A stretch of DNA of 40,024 nucleotides, taken from NCBI GenBank assembly GCA_006508105.1, contig QKPP01000316.1:28198-68221 (forward strand), given 5' to 3'. Each line of letters begins with the position of its first letter. Position 1 is the first letter of the stretch. Below the pieces are notes generated by a model. That model had not been told where the DNA came from, made no database searches, and saw only the letters and a list, made by a program, of their open reading frames with translations. A program made the position numbers and the translations under genes. The stretch is from Myxococcales bacterium FL481. GTDB taxonomy: Bacteria; Myxococcota_A; Polyangia; Nannocystales; Nannocystaceae. This document shows, piece after piece, positions 8,704 to 17,609 of this stretch.

Positions 8704-11478
8704 TCACCGATGCCGAGGCGCAGCAGCTGGTCGACCGGGTACGAGGTTCGATTGAGCGTCGCGCCGCCGCCCGGACGGGGCGGTTTGTGGCTCGCTGGTG
8801 CGGAGCACGGAGGGCGGTATCGACGGGGCCCCGACGGCGCTCGCCAGCTGTTCCAGGGCCTGTTCGGCGACTCGGCACCGCCGCTCGACCGTGGCGGCGT
8901 GGCGATGTTGCAGCCACCGGCGAAAGCCATCTCGGGCTTGGCGGAGCGACCGGCGAGCGAGCGCGAGGCGTCCCACTCGCCAAGCGCTCAGTCCGCGGCC
9001 GAGGTATACCTCGCCGCGCCAGCGCTGCTCGTACCAGTGGTCGGATTCTGGGTGATCGTCCACGATGGCTTGAAACCTCGTCAACGCCGCGCGTGCATCG
9101 TCGCGAAACAGCGCGGCGTATCCTTGGGCGAGGGCGTCGAGTTCGCCGAGCGTACCGCGGGCCCCGGACGCGGGGACCACCCGCCGGACCGCCGCCATGC
9201 GCGACGCCGCTTGCACCGGATCTCCGAGCGTCGCGTCGAGCAGGCCGAGGTAAAAGAAGCACTTCGACGCCCGGGCGTAGTCACGGAATTGCTCTAGCTC
9301 TCCGCACGTCGCCGCGAGCCGTCGGTGGGCGCGGGCCGGGTCGACCGTGTCGAGCCCCGACAACAACTGGGCGCGCAGCGTGTAGGGGTGGCGTTCGCCG
9401 AGTCGATCTCGGAGCATCTGCAGTGCGTCCGCGAGTAAGGCTTCGCGTCGATCGGGCTCGGGGGTCACCATGGCCAGGTTGTGCCAAGCCGAGACCAGCT
9501 CGACGTGTTCGAGCGTCGTCGCGGCTCCGTCGACGGCTTGGTCGAATAGGGTCTGGGCGTGCAATCGGTCACCGTGGGTGAGGTAGAGCACGCCGAGATT
9601 GTTCAGCATGAGGTTGCGAGCGAACGCCGACGGGGGGAGTTGCGTCGCCAGGGCGAGTGCGATCGTTCCCAGATCGATCGCTCCCTGTGCGTCTCGCTTG
9701 GATCGCACGAACAACAGTCGCGCCAGCGCTTCGACCCCCAGCTCGTGTCGACCGGCCGCGAGGTGGATCGCCGCCGCGCGCTCGAGGTAGGTCGTCGCTT
9801 GCTCCCTCGCCTCGCTGGTGTTGATGTGCATCGCGGCTCGGCCCGCGACGAGGAGGGCCTCGCCGTGAGCCGGTTCGTAGCCCGTGTTCTCAGCTCGTCG
9901 TACGGCTTGCTCGGCGAGGTCGAGCGCCGAGGGGTATCGCCCCGCCGCGAATCGGGCCGAGGCCTCGTCGAGGGTGTCGCGTAGCGCCTCGACGCGATCC
10001 GCGAGCGCTTCTCCCGATGGTCGTGGTGGCTGCGCGAGCAGGTCGCTCGGGTCTTCACAAGTCGCCGTGGACGGCAGGGCATCCACGACCAGCACCGCCT
10101 TGTCGGCGGGGATGACCGAAGATCGGGTCAACAGCGCCAACGCGCTGGCGAGCGCCGACTTCCGGCGTTCCAGGCAGCCGAGCTGCTGGCGGTACAACTC
10201 GAGGGGCTGATCACCGTCCCAGTGATCCTCACAGGCGCGTCGGTTCGTCGCGGCCCAAGACTCGGCGTAGCGCTCGAGGCCGTTGACGATGTGCCCACGG
10301 GCTTGCTCGACATAGCTGCCAGGGGGGGCCGCGAAGCGCTGCCACACCACGTGCCGTCGGGCCTCGTTCCAAACGGACGCCAACTCAAGCCCGGCCTCCT
10401 CACATGGCCCGGTCGAGGTCTCGTGCCGATGCCACGCCGCGCCGGTCCCGACGAGCCCCACCGCCAGCACGCCGACGGCAACGCGACGCTGAACGCGATG
10501 GCGGGCCGATTCCAGGGCGTCGACGAGCGCGTCCATGTCGGCAAATCTGCGGGACGGCTCGTCCGCGAGGCCACGGCGCAGCAACCGATGGATCTGCAGT
10601 CTATAGCCCGGGGAGAGGAAGTCACGGAACCGATGCAGCAGCCGTGGCCGCGTCGTCGACGACGGGCCGTCCCGCAGGGACTCGAGGCTCTCCGACAACG
10701 CCACGCAGAAGCTGAACTGATCGCTACGCGGGCTCGGGGCGGCGCCACGTAGGATCTCCGGCGCGACATATCCCGGCGTACCCGACACGGGAGGCGAAGG
10801 CTGAGTTGCGCCGACCGCATCCGAGTCTCCGCGGTCGTCCGCGTCAGCGCAGCGGCCGGTGGGATCGACCCCGCGGGCCAGGCCGAAGTCGACGACACAG
10901 ACGCGGCCGGCCCCGCTGACCAACACGTTCTCCGGCTTGAAGTCGCGATGGGTCAGTCCGGCCCGATGCACCGCCGCCAATCCGCGCCCGGCTTGCACAA
11001 ACGCGTCGATCAGGCGTCGGTCCTGGTGCCACCGTGGCTTGGCCGCGAGCTGGTGCACCCACTCACGCAGGGTTTGGCCGCGGATAAACTCCATCGCGAT
11101 GAACACTCGACCCTCGTGCCGGCCGATCTCGTAGACTTGCACCACGTTGGGATGCGAAAGCTGGGCCAACGTGCGCGCTTCTTCCATCAGACGGGTCTCG
11201 GCGCGGGCGTCCCCGAGTTGGTCGGTGCGCACGAGCTTGAGCGCGAGTTTGCGGTCGAGCTGCTCGTCGTAGGCCACGTAGACCTCGCCCATGCCGCCTT
11301 GTCCCACGCGCGAGAGCAAGACGTAGCGACTGACGCGAAACGGCTCGATCGGGCGCGCAAACAGGGCCGCCCGTACGGCTCGCTTGCGCAACTCGCCCGC
11401 GACGGCCGCGTTCGGTGCTTCGGGAATCACGGAGGAGGGACGCACGTTGGCCGCTCGAATACGCACGGTCACCGCCAA
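8704..11478 (-). CDS. Ser/Thr protein kinase with membrane helix and TPR sensor region
   Basis: A Hanks-type (PknB-like) kinase. The kinase domain covers about 52-323 and carries all key elements: glycine loop GQGGMGEVY, Lys81, HRDFKPEN (catalytic Asp179), DFG at 197-199, and APE at 239-241. One membrane helix (about 333-349) is followed by about 570 residues of helical repeats, many TPR-like (for example the region around LARRSLRQARDGFRRWLQ), which would lie outside the membrane and sense or bind partners. The first codon is TTG at 11478 with no clear ribosome-binding site; in-frame GTG codons lie just inside. It is divergent from an ECF sigma-factor gene 209 nt away, a pairing seen in planctomycetes, myxobacteria and Vibrio, where the kinase can control the sigma factor. 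It converges with the hybrid kinase gene. Confidence 0.93.
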   Translation of the reverse strand: MAVTVRIRAANVRPSSVIPEAPNAAVAGELRKRAVRAALFARPIEPFRVSRYVLLSRVGQGGMGEVYVAYDEQLDRKLALKLVRTDQLGDARAETRLMEEARTLAQLSHPNVVQVYEIGRHEGRVFIAMEFIRGQTLREWVHQLAAKPRWHQDRRLIDAFVQAGRGLAAVHRAGLTHRDFKPENVLVSGAGRVCVVDFGLARGVDPTGRCADADDRGDSDAVGATQPSPPVSGTPGYVAPEILRGAAPSPRSDQFSFCVALSESLESLRDGPSSTTRPRLLHRFRDFLSPGYRLQIHRLLRRGLADEPSRRFADMDALVDALESARHRVQRRVAVGVLAVGLVGTGAAWHRHETSTGPCEEAGLELASVWNEARRHVVWQRFAAPPGSYVEQARGHIVNGLERYAESWAATNRRACEDHWDGDQPLELYRQQLGCLERRKSALASALALLTRSSVIPADKAVLVVDALPSTATCEDPSDLLAQPPRPSGEALADRVEALRDTLDEASARFAAGRYPSALDLAEQAVRRAENTGYEPAHGEALLVAGRAAMHINTSEAREQATTYLERAAAIHLAAGRHELGVEALARLLFVRSKRDAQGAIDLGTIALALATQLPPSAFARNLMLNNLGVLYLTHGDRLHAQTLFDQAVDGAATTLEHVELVSAWHNLAMVTPEPDRREALLADALQMLRDRLGERHPYTLRAQLLSGLDTVDPARAHRRLAATCGELEQFRDYARASKCFFYLGLLDATLGDPVQAASRMAAVRRVVPASGARGTLGELDALAQGYAALFRDDARAALTRFQAIVDDHPESDHWYEQRWRGEVYLGRGLSAWRVGRLALARRSLRQARDGFRRWLQHRHAATVERRCRVAEQALEQLASAVGAPSIPPSVLRTSEPQTAPSGRRRDAQSNLVPGRPAAAPRHR

Positions 11479-11542
11479 TGTACACGTCGCAGCTACCGTC
11501 GGGGAGTGGCGCCGGCTTGAACCAGTGTTCTGGGAGGCCTGA

Positions 11543-11638
11543 GGGGACTACCCGACCCTGCGTCGCGACCAGCCTCCAGCATCCAGCGGATCTGACGCGG
11601 ACCGAGTCACTCGTTTTCCGGCGACGGGGAACTACCCC
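11543..11638. promoter_or_regulatory. Divergent kinase/sigma promoter region with repeated GGGGA(A)CTACCC element
   Basis: GGGGACTACCC at 11543-11553 recurs as GGGGAACTACCCC at 11626-11638, 83 bp apart, in the 209-nt space between the divergent kinase and sigma-factor genes. The second copy ends 50 nt before the sigma-factor ATG. Each copy is a G-run and C-run around a short core, and the second contains GGAAC, the type of -35 element many ECF sigma factors read, so autoregulation is possible. I could not place a convincing -10 element. Confidence 0.3.
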
Positions 11639-11687
11639 TGGGAGTGGAGGCACCGCTTCACGGCTCGACCTCGATGTGGACTTCGTC

Positions 11688-12332
11688 ATGACTCCCCGAA
11701 TCTCCAATGATGCTGAACTCCTCGAACGCTGGCGGCATGGTGATCAAGCTGCCGGTGAAATGCTTTTCGAACGCTACTACGTCCAAGTGGAGCGCTTCTT
11801 CATCAACAAGGTGGGTCCGGATATCGACGACTTGATCCAAGAGACCTTCGCTGCCTGCGTGACCTCGCGCGAGCGGCTTGCCGACGCGAGCCGGTTTCGG
11901 TCGTATCTGTTTGCCGTCGCCTATCGCGTGTTGTTCGGCTATCTGCGCACGAAGTATCGTCGGCAACCGTTTGTGGATCTGGAGCAGGTTTCGGTTCGGG
12001 ACTTGGCGCCAGGGCAGGGCACGATCGAGGCGGGCCGAGCCGAACAGCGACTGTTGTTGGAAGCGTTGCGAAGTTTGCCAGTCACGGGGCAAGTACTGAT
12101 CGAGCTGCACTACTGGGAACGTCTCACGACCACCGAGATGGCCGAGGTTCTCGGCATCCCGTTGGGTACGGTTCGAGGGCGACTGCGACGGGCCCGCGGT
12201 CAGCTGGGCGAGGTGCTCGGGCAGCTCGAAGCATCCCCCGGGCGACTCGCCACGACGTTTTCCAATCTCGACGACTGGGCCGCGCGCTGTCGCGACCGGG
12301 CCGCTCGCCCCGCGGCTGACCGGCGGACGTAA
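11688..12332 (+). CDS. ECF-type RNA polymerase sigma factor
   Basis: A 214-residue sigma-70 family protein with region 2 (about 24-92: the stretch DIDDLIQETFAACV is the core-binding region 2.2) and region 4 (about 123-178: LPVTGQVLIELHYWERLTTTEMAEVLGIPLGTVRGRLRRAR written in two parts gives helix-turn-helix TTEMAEVLGIPLGTVRGRL). Regions 1.1 and 3 are missing, as expected for group 4. The start ATG 11688 has only a weak GTGGA upstream; the homology begins at about residue 10, which supports it. No anti-sigma gene follows; instead a Ser/Thr kinase is divergent. The acidic residues of region 2.2 are present, unlike in the kinase-dependent EcfP of Vibrio, so activation by phosphorylation at that site is not implied. 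Confidence 0.9.
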   Translation: MTPRISNDAELLERWRHGDQAAGEMLFERYYVQVERFFINKVGPDIDDLIQETFAACVTSRERLADASRFRSYLFAVAYRVLFGYLRTKYRRQPFVDLEQVSVRDLAPGQGTIEAGRAEQRLLLEALRSLPVTGQVLIELHYWERLTTTEMAEVLGIPLGTVRGRLRRARGQLGEVLGQLEASPGRLATTFSNLDDWAARCRDRAARPAADRRT

Positions 12333-12752
12333 CGAGACCACACGTCGGTGGCGACGCCGACGACGGCACGGTCTTGCGCCGGGCTCCGTTCGACCAGCCC
12401 GCGCGACTATCCCAGGGCCGGGAAGCGCGAGCTTTTCGATCCGGTGGCCGCAAGCGCGGCTTGGGCGTCGGCCACCCACATTATCCACGGCGCGAGGGCA
12501 GCGTCGCTGACGTTGGTCGCCGCCGTGATGCGAACACCGTGATGCGAACACCGTCATGCCTCATCAGTGGCGGACGGAGAGGCGACGGTCGTCGGGGGGG
12601 AATCTCGGCGCAGATCCTTCGGGGTTCGGCAAACTCCTCTCGCCACCGAACAAGTTGCGCGGCCAGTTGTTGGACTTTCGCGTCGCCCGGCGCCAAGCTG
12701 GCGTGGCTTCTCCGCTGTGTCTCGCGACGGCAGCTAACGAAAGGTGGACCCA
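12333..12752. other. 420-nt gap between sigma factor and carboxylesterase
   Basis: I find no convincing gene on either strand. It contains a 14-bp tandem repeat (12523-12550) and, at its end, the strong ribosome-binding site AAAGGTGG (12740-12747) that sets the carboxylesterase start. Promoter elements for the esterase presumably lie here but are not obvious. Confidence 0.6.
12523..12550. repeat. 14-bp tandem repeat, two copies
   Basis: CCGTGATGCGAACA occurs at 12523-12536 and again at 12537-12550, followed by a partial third copy (CCGT). It lies about 200 nt upstream of the carboxylesterase start, in noncoding sequence. Confidence 0.7.
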
Positions 12753-14393
12753 ATGGAATGGTTTTCTCGAGCTTCCAATCGGCCTTCGGCTGCGCCCACC
12801 ACGGAACGTCAGACGGACCAAGGTCGCGTCGTCGGGTTCTTGGCGGAAAACGGGGGGCAGGTGTGGCGTGGGATCCCGTTTGCGGCTTCGACTGCGGGCG
12901 CCAACCGGTGGCGCGCGCCGCAGCCGGCGCCGGCGTGGGACGGCGTGCGTGAAGCCATCGATCCCGCCCCCCGCTGCGCCCAGTTGACCAACGAGTTCGA
13001 CAAGAACGAAGGGCACGAACCAGGGCAGGTCATCGGTACCGAAGACTGCCTCACGCTGGATATCTACAGTCCAAGTCACGCTTCCGCGGGATCTGTGCCG
13101 GTCATGGTGTGGATCCACGGCGGCGGCAATGTGTGGGGGCGATCGAGCAAGTACGACGGGTCCCGCCTCGCCAACAACGAAGCGGTGGTCTTGGTTGCGG
13201 TGCAATACCGCGTCGGCCCGCTCGGGTGGTTCGCCCACGAGTGGCTCCGTCGCTCGGCCGAGACGCCCGAGGACGCGGCGGCGTGTTTTGCTTTGCTGGA
13301 TATCATCGCCGCGCTGAGGTGGTTGCGCGACAATATCGCGAGGTTCGGTGGCAACCCGGATTGCGTGACCATCTTTGGCGAAAGTGCGGGCGGGCACAAC
13401 GTGGTCGCCCTGTTGGCCTCCCCGTTGGCGCGTGGTCTGTTTCACCGCGCAATTGTACAGTCCGGCGTGTTCGACAGCACCCCTCGCGGCCACGCCGAGG
13501 GGGAAACGGGAGATCTCGTCAACCCGGCGCAGAGAATCGTAGAAAGACTGGGGGTCCCCGACGCGAAGGCGCTGCGAGCAGTTCCCGTGGCGCAGCTTTG
13601 GCAGGCGTACGAGCGGGGCTCGGGCTTCGTCGATGTACCGCGCGTCATTCAAGATGGCGTCGTGCTCCCCCGCGGCCCCATGCGCGAGGCATTTGCCTCC
13701 AAAGCTACATTCGCTGCAGTGCCCATCATGATGGGTACCAATCACGATGAGATGAAGCTCTTCTACATGCGAGACGATCGCGTGACGAAACGTCGGTTGG
13801 GCGTGTTCGTGGTCGCGCGGGATCAGCCGGCCTACGATGCACTGACCCGCTATCTGACGCGATTGTGGAGAATTCGTGCGGTCAACGAACCGGCCGCCAT
13901 GATGCACGCCGCCGGGCACGATGCTGTGTACGCCTACCGATTCGACTGGGACGACGGCGGCCGGGTGTTGTTCACCGACTTTCACGAGCTTCTCGGCGCG
14001 GCCCATGGGTTTGAGATCCCGTTTGTATTCAATCGCTTTGAGCATCTCGGCGACGCGGATCGGTTCCTCTTTCAAGATCGTACGGCGGAGGACCGGGAGC
14101 GCCTCAGCCGTACGATCGGCGCGTACTGGGCTTCGTTCGCGCGGGATGGAGTGCCCTCGTGCCGCGAAGCCAGTCCTTGGCCCGAGTTTGGCGATTGCGA
14201 CGGATCGTTTCTTCGGTTCGACACCGCGGCGGGTGGTGGGATCGAGGTTATCCGTGGTTGTGATCAGTTCTCTGCGTTGATGGCGGACCTTCGGGCGGAG
14301 ACGCGGGTGGACCGATCGTTTGTGGTCGAGGAGATGAATCGGTGGATGTTCGGGCAGCCGGTGCGCGAGCAGATCTTGCGCGCGATGGAGTAG
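12753..14393 (+). CDS. Type B carboxylesterase (alpha/beta hydrolase)
   Basis: A cholinesterase-like serine ester hydrolase of 546 residues, the normal length of the family. ATG 12753 is preferred over GTG 12744 because AAAGGTGG ends 5 nt before it. Motifs: oxyanion-hole HGGG at 122-125 (VWIHGGGNVWG), nucleophile elbow FGESAGG with Ser211, acid Glu333 in GTNHDEMKLF, and catalytic His418 in GAAHGFEIPFVF. The family signature EDCLTLDIY is present near 98-105. No signal peptide is visible, so it is probably cytoplasmic. The substrate is unknown; the family covers p-nitrobenzyl esterases, carbamate hydrolases and others. It stands alone, with a convergent gene 68 nt downstream. Confidence 0.94.
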   Translation: MEWFSRASNRPSAAPTTERQTDQGRVVGFLAENGGQVWRGIPFAASTAGANRWRAPQPAPAWDGVREAIDPAPRCAQLTNEFDKNEGHEPGQVIGTEDCLTLDIYSPSHASAGSVPVMVWIHGGGNVWGRSSKYDGSRLANNEAVVLVAVQYRVGPLGWFAHEWLRRSAETPEDAAACFALLDIIAALRWLRDNIARFGGNPDCVTIFGESAGGHNVVALLASPLARGLFHRAIVQSGVFDSTPRGHAEGETGDLVNPAQRIVERLGVPDAKALRAVPVAQLWQAYERGSGFVDVPRVIQDGVVLPRGPMREAFASKATFAAVPIMMGTNHDEMKLFYMRDDRVTKRRLGVFVVARDQPAYDALTRYLTRLWRIRAVNEPAAMMHAAGHDAVYAYRFDWDDGGRVLFTDFHELLGAAHGFEIPFVFNRFEHLGDADRFLFQDRTAEDRERLSRTIGAYWASFARDGVPSCREASPWPEFGDCDGSFLRFDTAAGGGIEVIRGCDQFSALMADLRAETRVDRSFVVEEMNRWMFGQPVREQILRAME

Positions 14394-14408
14394 CGGCGGG
14401 TCCGGGTC

Positions 14409-14434
14409 GTGGTTCGCGTGGTTCGCGTGGTTCG
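14409..14434. repeat. 9-bp tandem repeat in convergent intergenic region
   Basis: GTGGTTCGC is repeated at 14409-14417 and 14418-14426, with a third copy lacking its last base (14427-14434), between the 3' ends of the carboxylesterase and the GT51 gene. It has no evident function and no T-tract. Confidence 0.65.
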
Positions 14435-14461
14435 GCGGGCCCTCGGGGCGGGGTCGACCGG

Positions 14462-16489
14462 CTAGTCGCGGGCGCGCAAGCGCAGGCCGGAACGCATCGC
14501 CCGGTGGGCCGTCTCTCGACTGATCATCCCGCGAAGCTGCATGCGTCGCACCTGCTCGCGCAGCTCGGCGCGCCAGGGGGCGGGGGCGCGGCCCGAGGCA
14601 AACCGGCGGCTGAGGGGGACGGGTGCGGGGGCCAGCGCCGCGACATGGAGGGCCTGGAGCAACTCCAGATGCTCCGGATCGGTGCCGAAGTGGTAGTGCG
14701 CGGCCTCGTGGACTCCGTGCACCCCGGGGCCGAGCTCGATGATATTGAGATACAGCTCCAAGATCCGCGATTTCGACAGTTCAGATTCGAGTCGAGCGGC
14801 CAAAATCGCTTCCTGCAGTTTGCGGGCAAGCGTGCGCTGACCGCCAAGCCACAGATTGCGCGCCGTTTGCTGAGTAATCGTACTCGCGCCGCGCGAGACT
14901 CGGCCAACGCCCAGATTGTACCAAAACGCTCGGGCCATCTGTTCCCGATCGAACCCGTCGTGTTGCCAAAACGCGGAGTCTTCCAGCACCACGAACGCCC
15001 GGCCGAGCTGGGGGACTTGCACCAGGGGCGTGAACGCGGGGGACTCGATGCCGAGGATCCGTTCGATCTTGCTGCCATCCGCTTGCACGAAACGATGGCG
15101 GTAGGCGCCCTTGAGCGCCTCGAGGTCGATGTTGGGGGCATCCGCGACGACACGGCATCGCTCCAGCAGGGGGAAGTCGACTTCCAGCTCTCCGAGTGGC
15201 GCCTCGACATGATCGGTGCTCGCGGGCAGCGAGGCGACGACGTCGCGGGAGAAGGCGACTTTGAAGTTGGCACCGAGCTCACCGTCGACGCGCATCCCCT
15301 CCAGCAGCGGGGCCAGTCCTTGGGGCAACGCGTCGAGGAGGTCTTGACAGGGCGTGGTGGGCAGCCGGACGGTCCACGCGGTCGTGTTGGGTCCGAGGCG
15401 TCCCGACAGCTCCGTGGTCACCTGGCGATGCGACAGCTGGGCTTGCACGGCCCAAACGCTGGCGCGGTAGCCGATGGTCCCGGTCAAGCCCACGGTGGCG
15501 AACCGCAAGGGGTCGCGGGCGAGTAGACGGTGGTGCACCGTGGCATCGGCGACTTCGAACCCATCGAACGCGACGTGCCACGACCGGGGGCCTCGGTCGA
15601 TCTTCGCGCGGCCGGACGCCGTGGCGTCTCGCCAGGCTTCGCGCCAATGCGAAGGGAGGGGCCAGCTCGCGAGGGTCGCCAGCGGGAACGCATGGGCTTC
15701 CACGCGCAGCTCAAAGCGATCGGGACGGGGTTGCGCTCCCAGCCGAAGGATCGCTGACCCGTCACCGGACGTGATCTCGAGTCGAGTTCCTCGGGCCTGG
15801 CGGAGCCCGCCGATGTGCAGTTGCGGGCCTTGCCGCGGCGTCAGGTCCAACGAGAACCCCACGTCGTCATCCGGCGTCGCACGGGCCTCGGCTCGATAGG
15901 CACCGAGCGGTTGCCCGTCCCACTCGAGCTCTCCGCGAGCTCGAAGGTGCCAGGCTGGGCCCGGCAGCAGGTCCACAGCGATGTCGTCGACGAACGCCCG
16001 GCCGGGGCGATCCGTGTCGACCGCGATCGTTCCCGTGGCGTGCAACCGCAGAGGAAGGGGAGGATTGAACGGCAGCGTGGGCCGTGGCGCTTGCGTTTCG
16101 GCCGATGGGGGCGCGGCAGCCCGGTCGCGGTCGGTGGCGCGTCGCGGGGGCGCGCGAGTCTTGGTGGCGAGGATCAAGCGGCTCCCCTCCACGTCGTCGA
16201 GCGCGACGTGAAGGCCATCGTAGTCCAGGTACGCACGCACCCGCGCGCTGCGAAACTGGCCCTGGGCCAGATCGATCGCGACGTCGCGCAGCACCAGCGC
16301 GTTCGCGTGGAGGTCCACGCCGACGGGGCGGCTCGGCTGCCCGAGGCGGCCGCCTATCCGGGCGACGGCCGCTCGGTGTAGCTGCCACGGCCCGACGAAC
16401 GCGATCGCGACCGCCATCAGGCGGAGGAGGACCCAAGCGGACGCGGCCGCGCGGCGTCGTGTGGCGCCGGCCACCTTCTCCCCGTTCAA
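14462..16489 (-). CDS. GT51 peptidoglycan glycosyltransferase with large N-terminal periplasmic domain
   Basis: The C-terminal ~220 residues are a GT51 transglycosylase, which polymerises lipid II into glycan strands on the outer face of the inner membrane. Motifs: LEDSAFWQHDGFD (catalytic Glu503), RGASTITQQTARNLWL, and RKLQEAILAARLE with second Glu560 and ELYLN. There is no transpeptidase domain. A normal monofunctional MtgA is about 240 residues; here a membrane helix (about 17-35) is followed by some 400 residues of beta-rich sequence (about 55-440) that looks like an AsmA/TamB-type periplasmic domain, with a Pro-rich break near 113-145. The start TTG 16489 overlaps the upstream ATP-grasp stop by 4 nt; GTG at 16474 behind GGGGAG is an alternative. 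The two minus-strand genes appear to form a cell-wall operon. Confidence 0.9.
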   Translation of the reverse strand: MNGEKVAGATRRRAAASAWVLLRLMAVAIAFVGPWQLHRAAVARIGGRLGQPSRPVGVDLHANALVLRDVAIDLAQGQFRSARVRAYLDYDGLHVALDDVEGSRLILATKTRAPPRRATDRDRAAAPPSAETQAPRPTLPFNPPLPLRLHATGTIAVDTDRPGRAFVDDIAVDLLPGPAWHLRARGELEWDGQPLGAYRAEARATPDDDVGFSLDLTPRQGPQLHIGGLRQARGTRLEITSGDGSAILRLGAQPRPDRFELRVEAHAFPLATLASWPLPSHWREAWRDATASGRAKIDRGPRSWHVAFDGFEVADATVHHRLLARDPLRFATVGLTGTIGYRASVWAVQAQLSHRQVTTELSGRLGPNTTAWTVRLPTTPCQDLLDALPQGLAPLLEGMRVDGELGANFKVAFSRDVVASLPASTDHVEAPLGELEVDFPLLERCRVVADAPNIDLEALKGAYRHRFVQADGSKIERILGIESPAFTPLVQVPQLGRAFVVLEDSAFWQHDGFDREQMARAFWYNLGVGRVSRGASTITQQTARNLWLGGQRTLARKLQEAILAARLESELSKSRILELYLNIIELGPGVHGVHEAAHYHFGTDPEHLELLQALHVAALAPAPVPLSRRFASGRAPAPWRAELREQVRRMQLRGMISRETAHRAMRSGLRLRARD

Positions 16490-17427
16490 CTCGCGTGTAG
16501 GCTCGCCGTCGGGGCCATGCCCGGCCGGTCCTGCCGGTGACAGACCGAGATCAGTTCCTCGATCAGTTGCCGGTAGCCGAGGCCCGCGGCCCTGGCCACC
16601 CGGTTGACGACGCTCTCGCGGTGCAGGGGCGGCAGTGGCTCGACCTCAAGGATGAACTCGTTGTCGCGGGGATGGAGCAGCACGTCCACTCGGCACACGC
16701 CGCGATGGAGCCCAAGTCGATCGGCGGCTCTTTGCGCGAGGTTGTAGATACCTTGCTGCGCGATCGAGCTGAGACTCGGCGGGGTCGACATCAGCTCGTC
16801 GTCGAGCTGCATCGCTCCCAACACCTTGCCGTGAAGCAGCACGACTTGGATCTCCGTGCCCGCGACATGGCGCTCCAACACCAACTCTTGGGTGCCAGCG
16901 CGCCGGGCCTTCGCAATACACTCGTCAAGCGCCTGCGCCGACTCGACGAGCACCTGCCCGAGGCCGAAGCTGGCCCGACGCGGCTTGAGCACACAAGGCC
17001 AGCGGATGGGGACTTGCTGCGGGCCGGGGGCGGTCGCCGGGACGAGGGTGGAGGCCGGAACCGGCACGTTGTGGTGCTGCAGGATCTCGCGGCAGTTCCA
17101 CTTGTCGTATGCGGTTGCGATCCGATCGGGGTCTGGCCCGGCGTACCCCAATGAAGCGGAGCGCATTCGCGCATGGACCAGCCCGCTGCCTCCGACGGGG
17201 CCGTGTAGCGCGACGAGGCAGCCGTCTACTTCGCGAGCGATGGCGTGAGCGTCGAACGTCGTGCCCACGTCAAACACGCGAGGCTGATGGCCCAGCGCCA
17301 CCAGGGCGCCTGCGACATCCACGCCGCTCCGCACGTCCGGACTGGGACCGGTCTTGGCGGCACCGTTCGCCGCGGTCTCGCTCCCGGACACCAACACTCC
17401 CAACGTTCGTGGCACTCGTGCGTGCAT
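16486..17427 (-). CDS. D-alanine--D-alanine ligase-like ATP-grasp protein
   Basis: ATP-grasp enzyme resembling Ddl, which joins two D-alanines for peptidoglycan. Family landmarks seen: GYAGPDPDRIATAYDKWNCR (Ddl: YTGS...DK), PCVLKPRRASFGLGQV (ATP-binding loop), VLERHVAGTEIQVVLLHGK, GVCRVDVLL (metal/ATP-binding Asp), and LEVEPLPPLHRESV where Ddl normally reads E-x-N-T-x-P-G. The Asn of that metal-binding motif is therefore replaced by Glu, and the N-terminal GGxSxEH motif is absent, so substrate choice may differ. ATG 17427 is preferred over TTG 17433. It is about 313 residues, the family length, and its stop overlaps the GT51 start. A main ddl in the mur cluster elsewhere is likely; this may be a paralogue. 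Confidence 0.85.
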   Translation of the reverse strand: MHARVPRTLGVLVSGSETAANGAAKTGPSPDVRSGVDVAGALVALGHQPRVFDVGTTFDAHAIAREVDGCLVALHGPVGGSGLVHARMRSASLGYAGPDPDRIATAYDKWNCREILQHHNVPVPASTLVPATAPGPQQVPIRWPCVLKPRRASFGLGQVLVESAQALDECIAKARRAGTQELVLERHVAGTEIQVVLLHGKVLGAMQLDDELMSTPPSLSSIAQQGIYNLAQRAADRLGLHRGVCRVDVLLHPRDNEFILEVEPLPPLHRESVVNRVARAAGLGYRQLIEELISVCHRQDRPGMAPTASLHAS

Positions 17428-17609
17428 CTGCAATCCGCGCTATCAGTACTTGCCAAGTCCGACCAAATTTTCGGATAGTCGGTCAAGTCGCCTCGACTCC
17501 CGCGTTCTCGGTGAACGCAGCGATGCGGAGGCCCTCCAACGAGTCACCACCACGTCCGCCGGCTGGCCACCAGATCCCACGGTGGCGCCGGGGCCCGACG
17601 GGATACAAC

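Noticed and set aside
11688-12332. Vibrio EcfP-like sigma factor that needs phosphorylation to replace a missing negative charge.
   Set aside because: Region 2.2 (DIDDLIQE) keeps its acidic residues, so that exact mechanism is not supported.
12564-14075. About 500-codon open frame on the minus strand opposite the carboxylesterase.
   Set aside because: The esterase frame has HGGG, GESAG and the other family motifs; the opposite frame shows none.
14342-15526. Plus-strand open frame of about 390 codons opposite the GT51 domain.
   Set aside because: It covers the antisense of intact GT51 motifs and overlaps the end of the esterase gene.
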